NCBI RefSeq assembly: GCF_015461805.1
Contig: NZ_JACVZE010000006.1
Coordinates: 62,001 to 126,000 of the forward strand
DNA: 64,000 bases
From: Pseudomonas pisciculturae
GTDB lineage: Bacteria; Pseudomonadota; Gammaproteobacteria; Pseudomonadales; Pseudomonadaceae
Direction: 5' to 3'
Position numbers and translations under genes: made by a program. This document shows positions 43,177-50,739 of this stretch, one piece after another. Each line of letters opens with the position of its first letter. The stretch's first letter is position 1. The notes below the pieces were generated by a model that worked only from the letters and a program-made list of their open reading frames with translations, ran no database searches and was not told the origin of the DNA.

Positions 43177-43190
43177 TTGATACAGATCAT
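43177..43190. promoter_or_regulatory. Anr/Fnr-like box upstream of ccoG
   Basis: TTGATACAGATCAT differs from TTGAT-N4-ATCAA at the last base only. It lies 170 bases upstream of the ccoG ATG and 62 bases downstream of the end of the serralysin-tail gene. Anr control of cbb3-related genes is well known in Pseudomonas. The long leader this implies lowers confidence. Confidence 0.45.
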
Positions 43191-43251
43191 ACAAATCGCC
43201 AAATCAGGCTCGCTACCGCCCTGCGTGGGCGCCCGTCGATTTGACGGCCGG

Positions 43252-43860
43252 TCATGTCACTAGATCGGTTTCCTTCAATTTGCCGAACACCTTTGCGACA
43301 AATGCAGGCTCTCCCTGGTTGCCGGAGATGACGAGAACACTGGCATCGTGGATCGGCGAATATTTCAACTGCATTTCGCCGGCACGGCCGGATAACTGAT
43401 TGACCCACAGGAGCTTCTTGTTCAGCTGTTTGCGTATCCGTGATACGTCCAGCTTGTCCCGGCCGTGTACGAACCCCCTGATTTCGACGGGTGAATCAAG
43501 GGTGGACTCGTGGGTGCCAAGAAAACTGTAGACATTAGGGGCTTGTTCGCTAATGGGCTCGCTACGGCGCCTGGCCCAGTCATCGGGGTGGGCATACTGA
43601 AGTGCTTCGTTGGCTTTTCTAACCTCGGTAGCAATATTGAAGCGCGCGGACGCCTGTTCCAATGCGGCCTTTAAGGTGGGCAACGCAGCGTTGGCATCGG
43701 GTTGTTTGGGCGTGCGGGCTTGATCGGGAGGGGAATGGAGCAGCGCCTCCAGTGCTTGTGCATCGGTCATCAACGGCGATGGCGGGGCAGTGGGGCTGAC
43801 CCGATGCGGTGTTGGGTGCATTGGCGTGTCGAGCGTTGGCTGGTAGAGGGAAGCCGGCAT
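43252..43860 (-). CDS. Orphan protein with serralysin-type (peptidase M10) C-terminal domain
   Basis: Protein of 202 residues with no protease domain and no GGxGxD RTX repeats. The last 90 residues align by eye with the end of AprA-type serralysins: RGFVHGRDKLDVSRI matches DFVSGQDKIDLSGL, QLSGRAGEMQLKYSP matches AFSGQAGQAILSYD, and AFVAKVFGKLKETDLVT matches the final secretion tail FLVKxxGQ...DIIV. The N-terminal 110 residues are Pro/Ser/Ala-rich and helical. ATG 43860 has GAGG nine bases upstream. It could be exported by a type I or type III route; this is inference. It resembles no other gene in the window. Confidence 0.6.
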   Translation of the reverse strand: MPASLYQPTLDTPMHPTPHRVSPTAPPSPLMTDAQALEALLHSPPDQARTPKQPDANAALPTLKAALEQASARFNIATEVRKANEALQYAHPDDWARRRSEPISEQAPNVYSFLGTHESTLDSPVEIRGFVHGRDKLDVSRIRKQLNKKLLWVNQLSGRAGEMQLKYSPIHDASVLVISGNQGEPAFVAKVFGKLKETDLVT

Positions 43861-44038
43861 GATATACCTCGTGAAAAATGGGGTTGAGAGCTTCTTCCAT
43901 CGCCCTCAAGTGGCTCTCCATGCACGGTCAATATCAGCACGCTCTGTTCGATGGCCGTATCAGCTTTCCCCTTGTGATTGAGTAGGAAGCATCGGTATTG
44001 GTACGCGGTATTAAGCACGCACTGCGGGCATATACCGG

Positions 44039-44278
44039 TCAGATCAGTGAGCCGGGCTCCTCGGCCTTTACATGGTTGCGTCCATCCGTAGCACCCTCAA
44101 CGGTGAGCGCATCGGCTTCGGCCTCGGTGATGTAGATCCGCTGGCCGGCCAACTCGACAAAGGACATTGCTTTGTCATTGTCGGTCATGACGTTGACCCG
44201 CGTAGCGGGCAGGCTTTGTTCCTGGCCGTCCTCATCGAGTTTGAAGTAGCACAGGTGGTTTTCGATACGTACGGTCAT
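44039..44278 (-). CDS. DUF3203-like small protein
   Basis: Protein of 79 residues starting MTVRIENHLCYFKLDEDGQE, with ITEAEADALTVEGATDGRNH near the end, a pattern I associate with the Pseudomonas-restricted DUF3203. It is beta-rich, acidic, with no signal or TM segment. ATG 44278 has AGGAG eight bases upstream; the frame further up is spurious. Function unknown. The gap 43861-44038 to the next minus-strand gene shows no clear promoter. Confidence 0.7.
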   Translation of the reverse strand: MTVRIENHLCYFKLDEDGQEQSLPATRVNVMTDNDKAMSFVELAGQRIYITEAEADALTVEGATDGRNHVKAEEPGSLI

Positions 44279-44397
44279 GACGATCTCCTTTTCATGGGCT
44301 GTGTATGTTAGGGCTCGCGCGTCACCGCCGGTTCCACGCAACTGACTGGCGGTCGGCGCTGTCCATCTCTTAACAACTCTTATAAAGGACAGCTTCC

Positions 44398-44883
44398 ATG
44401 GACGCCTGGTGGCATGAAGTGTGGCAAACCCTGCAAGCCGAGTTCGCCGATATCGGTGATGCCAAGCAGTTGACCCAAATCACCGTACGGCTGCTGATCG
44501 CCGCCTTACTGGGCGGCATTCTTGGTTTTGAGCGTGAGAGCAAGGGCAAGGCTGCCGGTGTGCGTACCCATATGTTGGTTGCCATTGGGGCCGCGCTGTT
44601 TGTGATGGTGCCGCAAATGTCGGGCAATCAGGCCGATGCCATGAGCCGCGTGGTGCAGGGGGTGATTGCGGGGATCGGCTTTCTGGGCGCCGGCACCATC
44701 ATCAAGGGCAAGGATGATGAAGAGGGTCACGTCAAAGGGCTGACCACCGCCGCCGGGTTGTGGATGACCGCTGCGATCGGGGTGTCGGCCGGCTTGGGCC
44801 GTGAATCGACAGCGGTCTTGAGTACCTTGTTGGCGTTGGCGGTGTTCAGCGTGATGCCGAAAATCGTCAAGCGTTTTGAGTAG
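44398..44883 (+). CDS. MgtC/SapB family membrane protein
   Basis: Inner-membrane protein of 161 residues with about four TM segments. The family core is LLGGILGFERESKGKAAGVRTHMLVAIGAA (starting about residue 38) with the conserved ER-x-KAAGxRTH region, followed by VIAGIGFLGAGTII and LTTAAGLWMTAAIGVSAGLG. It lacks the extended C-terminal cytosolic domain of virulence MgtC. The role in Mg2+ or acid stress is known only for some relatives. GGAC lies nine bases before ATG 44398. The 3' end overlaps the convergent proline-rich gene by 17 bases. Confidence 0.88.
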   Translation: MDAWWHEVWQTLQAEFADIGDAKQLTQITVRLLIAALLGGILGFERESKGKAAGVRTHMLVAIGAALFVMVPQMSGNQADAMSRVVQGVIAGIGFLGAGTIIKGKDDEEGHVKGLTTAAGLWMTAAIGVSAGLGRESTAVLSTLLALAVFSVMPKIVKRFE

Positions 44884-45043
44884 GGCTGACAATCACCGGT
44901 GGCATGGTCGTGGGCGGTTCTTGAACGGGCGGCGGTGGATTGACCTGCGGTTCCTCCTCTGGAATGGGTTTGGGTTCCGTGGGCGGCAAGGTGGGGTTGT
45001 CGATATTCGGGTCGGGCGTTTGCGCTGGGATCGGGATATTCAT
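44867..45043 (-). CDS. Proline-rich small protein
   Basis: Protein of 58 residues, about one third proline, starting MNIPIPAQTPDPNIDNPTLP and containing PEEEPQVNPPPPVQEPPTT. It is acidic, without signal, TM or cysteine, and probably extended in solution. A strong GGAGG ribosome site nine bases before ATG 45043 and codon bias support real translation. It is convergent with, and overlaps, the MgtC-family gene. No function is recognised; SH3-like or peptidoglycan-region binding is speculation. Confidence 0.7.
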   Translation of the reverse strand: MNIPIPAQTPDPNIDNPTLPPTEPKPIPEEEPQVNPPPPVQEPPTTMPPVIVSPTQNA

Positions 45044-45247
45044 CGGTATGGCCTCCTTTGTGCTTTGCTCTATCGGTGGACACCCGCCGGGGCAAATTGA
45101 TTCCCCGCCCAATGGCGGTACATCCACCTGAACTTTTAGCGAGGGCCCGGGCTCGGACCTATGACGGCCTTGCTCAGGGAGAGCGGCGTCGTATCAGAAT
45201 TCGGATCAAGCAAAGAGCGTCCATAGGGCGTAAGGGGAAGATGCTCG

Positions 45248-47236
45248 ATGACTGCTGAAACACTGACTCCAGATGAATCCTTGTTACCGTTGTCCCAGGC
45301 CTTGTTGCTGCCCAGGATCGCCATCGAAAGCACCACCCCCGTGATTGACGGCGGCGAATTCGCCGTAAAAGCCGTGGTGGGCCAGCGCGTCAACGTCACC
45401 AGCAAGGTTTTCGCCGACGGCCATGACAAGCTCGCCGTACTGATTCGCTGGCGCCCGCTGTCGGACGAGAGCTGGCACAGCGTGGTGATGACTGACGTGG
45501 GCAACAATGGTTGGGAGGGTGCGTTTACCGTCGCAGTCGTAGGCCCTCACGAGTATTGCATCGAAGCCTGGATCGATACCTTCGCCAGCTTCTGTTATGA
45601 ACTGCGCAAGAAGCACGAGGCCGGTGTGCCGGTGAGCCTGGAGCTGCAGGAAGGCCGCAGCCTGGTGCTGCAGGCCGCCGAGCGCAGTGACAACGAACTG
45701 CGTGACCGCCTGATGCTGCTGCATCACGAACTGTCTGGCCTGTTGGAAACCGAACAGGTCGCGCAATTTTTGCACGAAGACAGTGCGCACTTGATGACCC
45801 AGGCCGATCACCGTGCGTATTTAAGCGTCAGTACCGTGTACCCGATTGACGTGGAGCGCGAGGCTGCGCTGTTTGCCAGCTGGTACGAGCTGTTTCCGCG
45901 CTCGATCACCGACGACCCAGCGCGCCACGGCACCTTCAATGATGTGCACGCGCGCTTGCCGATGATCCATGACATGGGCTTCGACGTGCTGTACTTCCCG
46001 CCGATCCATCCGATCGGGCGTAGCCATCGCAAAGGCCCCAATAATTCCCTGACCGCCGGGCCTGATGACCCGGGCAGCCCGTACGCGATTGGCAGCGAAG
46101 ACGGCGGCCATGAGGCGATTCACCCGCAATTGGGCAGTCGCGACGACTTCCGGCGCCTGGTCAAGGCCGCCGCCGACCATGGCCTGGAAATCGCCCTGGA
46201 CTTCGCCATCCAGTGCTCCCAGGACCACCCGTGGCTCAAGCAACACCCCGGCTGGTTCAACTGGCGCCCGGACGGCACGATTAAATACGCCGAGAACCCG
46301 CCGAAAAAATACCAGGACATCGTCAACGTCGACTTCTACGCGGCGGATGCGATCCCCAGTCTGTGGACCGAGCTGCGCGATGTAGTAGTGGGCTGGGTAG
46401 AAGAGGGCGTGAAGACCTTTCGTGTGGACAACCCTCACACCAAGCCGCTGCCGTTCTGGCAATGGTTGATCAGCGATGTGCGGGCCAAGCACCCGGATGT
46501 GATCTTCCTCGCCGAAGCCTTCACCACCCCGGCCATGATGGCGCGCCTGGGCAAGGTTGGGTATTCCCAGAGTTACACCTACTTCACCTGGCGCAACACC
46601 AAGGCCGAGCTGAGCGAATACTTCACCCAGTTGAATGAATCACCGTTGCGTGAATGCTTCCGGCCGAACTTCTTCGTCAACACGCCGGACATCAACCCTG
46701 GCTTTTTGCATGAGTCCGGCCGTCCCGGTTTCTTGATTCGTGCGGCATTGGCCACCATGGGCTCGGGCCTGTGGGGCATGTATTCGGGGTATGAACTGTG
46801 CGAAGCCGCGCCGGTGCCGGGCAAGGAGGAATACCTGGATTCGGAGAAGTACCAGATTCGCGTCCGCGACTTTACCGCGCCGGGCAACATCATCGCTGAG
46901 ATCGCCCAGCTCAACCGCATCCGCCGGCAAAACCCGGCCTTGCAGACCCATCTGGGGTTGAAGCTCTACACCGTGTGGAACGACAACATCCTGTACTTCG
47001 GCAAGCGCAGTGAGGATGGCAGCAACTTTGTTTTGATCGCGGTGAACCTCGACCCCTACAACGCCCAGGAAGGGAACTTTGAACTGCCGCTGTGGGAATT
47101 GGGCCTGCCGGATGATGCGCAGACTCAGGGTGAAGACTTGATGAACGGCCATCGCTGGACCTGGTATGGCAAGACCCAGTGGATGCGGCTGGAGCCGCAG
47201 ATGCCGTTTGGTATTTGGCGCATCACCCTTTCGTAA
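45248..47236 (+). CDS. glgE: Alpha-1,4-glucan:maltose-1-phosphate maltosyltransferase
   Basis: GH13_3 transferase of 662 residues that adds maltose from maltose-1-phosphate to a growing alpha-1,4-glucan. The nucleophile is D394 (FRVDNPHTKPLPFW) and the acid/base E423 (FLAEAFTTPAMM), the same numbers as in Streptomyces GlgE. An N-terminal Ig-like domain and a helical bundle (SGLLETEQVAQFLHED) precede the barrel. ATG 45248 has GGGGAAG upstream. First gene of the glgE-treS/mak-glgB group; 155 bases with a REP doublet separate it from treS. Confidence 0.95.
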   Translation: MTAETLTPDESLLPLSQALLLPRIAIESTTPVIDGGEFAVKAVVGQRVNVTSKVFADGHDKLAVLIRWRPLSDESWHSVVMTDVGNNGWEGAFTVAVVGPHEYCIEAWIDTFASFCYELRKKHEAGVPVSLELQEGRSLVLQAAERSDNELRDRLMLLHHELSGLLETEQVAQFLHEDSAHLMTQADHRAYLSVSTVYPIDVEREAALFASWYELFPRSITDDPARHGTFNDVHARLPMIHDMGFDVLYFPPIHPIGRSHRKGPNNSLTAGPDDPGSPYAIGSEDGGHEAIHPQLGSRDDFRRLVKAAADHGLEIALDFAIQCSQDHPWLKQHPGWFNWRPDGTIKYAENPPKKYQDIVNVDFYAADAIPSLWTELRDVVVGWVEEGVKTFRVDNPHTKPLPFWQWLISDVRAKHPDVIFLAEAFTTPAMMARLGKVGYSQSYTYFTWRNTKAELSEYFTQLNESPLRECFRPNFFVNTPDINPGFLHESGRPGFLIRAALATMGSGLWGMYSGYELCEAAPVPGKEEYLDSEKYQIRVRDFTAPGNIIAEIAQLNRIRRQNPALQTHLGLKLYTVWNDNILYFGKRSEDGSNFVLIAVNLDPYNAQEGNFELPLWELGLPDDAQTQGEDLMNGHRWTWYGKTQWMRLEPQMPFGIWRITLS

Positions 47237-47252
47237 GTCTCGTGAGATCAAC

Positions 47253-47341
47253 TGTGGGAGCTGGCTTGCCTGCGATAGCGGCCTGTCAGTGCCTGCGGTG
47301 TTGGCTGAAGTACCGCCATCGCAGGCAAGCCAGCTCCCACA
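47253..47341. repeat. REP doublet of a different class (GAGCTGGCTTGCCTGCGAT) 8
   Basis: Inverted pair with arms TGTGGGAGCTGGCTTGCCTG and CAGGCAAGCCAGCTCCCACA between glgE and treS. Core bases differ from the GGGGGCTTGC class, showing that at least three REP families coexist in this window. Confidence 0.9.
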
Positions 47342-47391
47342 TTTAAACCGCGGTCATTCAGGCGGTTTTACAGCATTTCCAGGAGTTTCCA

Positions 47392-50300
47392 ATGGCGAAG
47401 AAACCCACCCCAGCCACCTTCATCAAAGACCCGCTCTGGTACAAGGACGCGGTGATTTACCAAGTTCACGTCAAATCCTATTTCGACTCCAACAACGACG
47501 GGATCGGCGATTTTCCCGGCCTGATCGCCAAACTCGACTACATCGCCGACCTGGGTGTAAACACAATCTGGCTGCTGCCGTTTTACCCTTCGCCACGCCG
47601 TGATGACGGTTACGACATCGCCGAATACCGGGGCGTGCACAGCGACTACGGGACCATGGCCGACGCCAAGCGCTTTATCGCCGAGGCCCACAAGCGTGGC
47701 TTGCGGGTGATTACTGAGCTTGTGATCAACCACACCTCCGACCAGCACCCGTGGTTTCAGCGGGCGCGTAAGGCCAAGCCGGGTTCGGCGGCGCGGGACT
47801 TTTACGTGTGGTCTGATGACGACCAGAAATACGACGGCACCCGCATCATCTTCCTCGACACCGAGAAGTCCAACTGGACCTGGGACCCGGTGGCCGGCCA
47901 ATACTTCTGGCACCGGTTCTATTCCCACCAGCCGGACCTGAATTTCGATAACCCCCAAGTGATGAAAGCGGTGCTTTCGGTGATGCGCTATTGGCTGGAC
48001 ATGGGGATCGATGGCCTGCGCCTCGACGCCATTCCTTACCTGATCGAGCGTGACGGCACCAACAACGAAAACCTGCCGGAAACCCACGACGTTCTTAAAC
48101 AGATCCGCGCCGAAATCGATGCCCATTACCCCGACCGCATGCTGTTGGCCGAAGCCAACCAGTGGCCTGAAGACACCCAACTGTATTTCGGTGACAAAAA
48201 GGGCGATGACGGCGATGAATGCCATATGGCCTTCCATTTCCCGCTGATGCCGCGCATGTATATGGCATTGGCCCAGGAGGATCGCTTCCCGATCACCGAT
48301 ATCTTGCGCCAGACCCCGGAGATCCCGGCCAATTGCCAGTGGGCGATCTTCCTGCGCAACCACGATGAGCTGACCCTGGAGATGGTCACCGATAAAGAAC
48401 GTGACTACCTGTGGAACTACTACGCCGCCGACCGCCGTGCGCGCATCAACCTCGGCATTCGCCGTCGTCTGGCGCCGCTGATGGAGCGCGACCGTCGTCG
48501 TGTAGAGCTGCTCAACAGCCTGCTGCTGTCGATGCCGGGCACGCCGACCCTGTATTACGGCGATGAAATCGGCATGGGCGACAATATCTACCTTGGCGAC
48601 CGCGATGGCGTGCGTACGCCGATGCAATGGTCCATCGACCGCAACGGCGGTTTCTCCCGCGCCGACCCGGCCAGCCTGGTGTTGCCGCCGATCATGGACC
48701 CGCAATACGGCTATCAGTCGGTCAACGTCGAAACCCAGACCCAAGACCCCCATTCGCTGCTCAACTGGACCCGGCGCATGCTGGCGGTGCGCAAGCAGTC
48801 CAAGGCGTTTGGTCGCGGCAGCTTGAAAATGCTGTCGCCGAGCAACCGGCGCATCCTGGCGTACACCCGCGAATTCACCGGGGAGGATGGGCGTACCGAG
48901 ATCATCCTGTGCGTGGCTAACGTGTCGCGCAGCGCGCAAGCGGCTGAACTGGACCTGTCGGCGTTTGCCGGCATGGTCCCCGTGGAAATGTTGGGGGGCA
49001 ACGCTTTCCCACCCATTGGTCAGTTGAATTTCCTGCTGACACTGGCGCCCTATGGTTTCTATTGGTTCGTGTTGGCGGCGGAAAACCAAATGCCCAGCTG
49101 GCATGTGGAACCGGCGCAAAGCATCCCGGATTTCACCACCCTGGTACTGAAAAAGCGCATGGAAGAGTTGCTCGAAGAACCCAGCCGCACCACCCTGGAG
49201 CAGACCTCGCTACCCGCTTGGTTACCCAATCGTCGCTGGTTTGCCGGCAAAGATACCGCCATCGACACCGTACACATCGCCTACGGCGTGCGCTTTGGCG
49301 ATGCGCAGCACCCGGTGCTGCTCAGTGAAATCGACGTCACCAGTGGCGGGCAAGTGAGCCGTTATCAATTGCCGTTTGGCTTTTTGGGGGAAGACCAGTT
49401 CACCAGCGCCTTGCCCCAGCAACTCGCCTTGGCCCGTGTGCGCCGGGTGCGTCAGGTCGGCCTGGTGACGGATGCGTTCAGCCTTGAGCACTTTATCCGC
49501 GCGGTCATCCAAGGGCTGCAAGCGGGTACCGTGTTGGACACCCCCGAAGGTGATCTGCGTTTCGAAGCCACGCCGCATTTGGCCAAGTTGCAGCTTACCG
49601 ATCAGTCTGAAGTGCGCTACCTGTCTGCCGAGCAATCCAACAGCTCGGTGGTGGTCGGCGAAAGCCTGGTGCTCAAGTTGATCCGTAAAGTCGCCAGCGG
49701 CGTACACCCGGAACTGGAAATGAGTGCCTACCTGACCGCCGCAGGCTACCCGAATATCTCACCGCTGCTGGGTTCGATGATTCGCCGCGACGGGGCAGGC
49801 GAGGACAACCTGTTGATGATCGCCCAAGGCTACCTGAGTAACCAAGGTGACGCCTGGGCCTGGACGCAAAACAGTCTGGAACGGGCGATTCGTGATGAGT
49901 TGGCCGAGGCCATGTCCGAACAGGAGCAACACTACAACGCCCTCGGTGAGCTCAAAGATTTCGCCGGTTTGTTGGGCCAACGCCTGGGCGAGATGCATGT
50001 AGTGCTGGGGGCGAAAACCAGCGACAAGGACTTCAACCCCGAAATCACTACCGCCAAGGACACCCAGGCCTGGGCCAAGGACGTGGGCGCCCAGCTCGAC
50101 CGCGCCTTGCAATTGCTCAAGCTCAATCAAACTCAGTTGAACCCTGGCGATCAGGCGCTGGTCAGTGATTTGCTGGCGCAGAAAAAAGCCATCGCCCTGC
50201 ATGTGCAGTCCCTGGCGAAAGCCACGGCAGGTGGGCTGCGCATTCGGGTTCACGGGGATCTGCATTTGGGCCAGGTACTGGTGGTGAAAGGTGATGCCTA

Positions 50301-50739
50301 CCTGATCGACTTTGAAGGCGAGCCGGCGCGCCCACTGCGTGAACGGCGCGGCAAGCACAGCCCGTATAAAGATGTGAGCGGCGTGCTGCGTTCTTTTGAT
50401 TACGCGGCGGCCATGGCCCTGAATGTGCAAGGGGTGGATCACTCGCCCGAAGCTGCCCAGGCGCGCAAGCGCGTGACCGACCGTTACCTGAACGAAGCAC
50501 GCCAGGCATTTATCCAGGCTTATCAGGCAGCTACGTCTACACTGGCGCATGACTGGCAGGATGCCAAAGGCCAGGACGCAGCGCTGACGTTGTTCAGCCT
50601 GGAGAAGGCCGCGTATGAAGTGGCTTACGAAGCGGAAAATCGCCCGACTTGGCTGCCGGTGCCCCTGCAAGGGTTGCACGGTTTGTTGAGCGGGATTGCA
50701 CCTATATCGAAGACTGCACGCGGTGGGGAGACGTCATGA
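47392..50739 (+). CDS. treS: Trehalose synthase / maltokinase fusion
   Basis: Two-domain enzyme of 1115 residues. Residues 1-545 are a GH13 trehalose synthase (trehalose to maltose): DGYDIAEYRGVHSDYG, the nucleophile in GLRLDAIPYLIERDG, acid in LLAEANQWPED, FLRNHDELTLEMV. After a linker, about residues 600-1100 form a maltokinase-like kinase (WLPNRRWFAGKD, IRVHGDLHLGQVLVVKGDAYLIDFEGEP), which makes maltose-1-phosphate for GlgE. Fusing the two passes maltose directly between active sites, as in other Pseudomonas. The stop overlaps glgB by ATGA. Confidence 0.95.
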   Translation: MAKKPTPATFIKDPLWYKDAVIYQVHVKSYFDSNNDGIGDFPGLIAKLDYIADLGVNTIWLLPFYPSPRRDDGYDIAEYRGVHSDYGTMADAKRFIAEAHKRGLRVITELVINHTSDQHPWFQRARKAKPGSAARDFYVWSDDDQKYDGTRIIFLDTEKSNWTWDPVAGQYFWHRFYSHQPDLNFDNPQVMKAVLSVMRYWLDMGIDGLRLDAIPYLIERDGTNNENLPETHDVLKQIRAEIDAHYPDRMLLAEANQWPEDTQLYFGDKKGDDGDECHMAFHFPLMPRMYMALAQEDRFPITDILRQTPEIPANCQWAIFLRNHDELTLEMVTDKERDYLWNYYAADRRARINLGIRRRLAPLMERDRRRVELLNSLLLSMPGTPTLYYGDEIGMGDNIYLGDRDGVRTPMQWSIDRNGGFSRADPASLVLPPIMDPQYGYQSVNVETQTQDPHSLLNWTRRMLAVRKQSKAFGRGSLKMLSPSNRRILAYTREFTGEDGRTEIILCVANVSRSAQAAELDLSAFAGMVPVEMLGGNAFPPIGQLNFLLTLAPYGFYWFVLAAENQMPSWHVEPAQSIPDFTTLVLKKRMEELLEEPSRTTLEQTSLPAWLPNRRWFAGKDTAIDTVHIAYGVRFGDAQHPVLLSEIDVTSGGQVSRYQLPFGFLGEDQFTSALPQQLALARVRRVRQVGLVTDAFSLEHFIRAVIQGLQAGTVLDTPEGDLRFEATPHLAKLQLTDQSEVRYLSAEQSNSSVVVGESLVLKLIRKVASGVHPELEMSAYLTAAGYPNISPLLGSMIRRDGAGEDNLLMIAQGYLSNQGDAWAWTQNSLERAIRDELAEAMSEQEQHYNALGELKDFAGLLGQRLGEMHVVLGAKTSDKDFNPEITTAKDTQAWAKDVGAQLDRALQLLKLNQTQLNPGDQALVSDLLAQKKAIALHVQSLAKATAGGLRIRVHGDLHLGQVLVVKGDAYLIDFEGEPARPLRERRGKHSPYKDVSGVLRSFDYAAAMALNVQGVDHSPEAAQARKRVTDRYLNEARQAFIQAYQAATSTLAHDWQDAKGQDAALTLFSLEKAAYEVAYEAENRPTWLPVPLQGLHGLLSGIAPISKTARGGETS

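Noticed and set aside
43032..43251. A small gene in the ccoG upstream gap (frames at 43062-43244)
   Set aside because: Neither frame has a ribosome site or a plausible protein; only the Anr-like box stands out.
43861..44040. hrp box for the serralysin-tail gene
   Set aside because: No GGAACC or close variant with CCACNNA at 15-16 bases was found on the minus strand; any link to the hrp-box gene rests on proximity only.
44326..44345. GGTTCC near 44330 as a second hrp box in reverse for the DUF3203-like gene
   Set aside because: The matching downstream half reads CCCT or GCCC instead of CCAC at both allowed spacings, so the box is incomplete.
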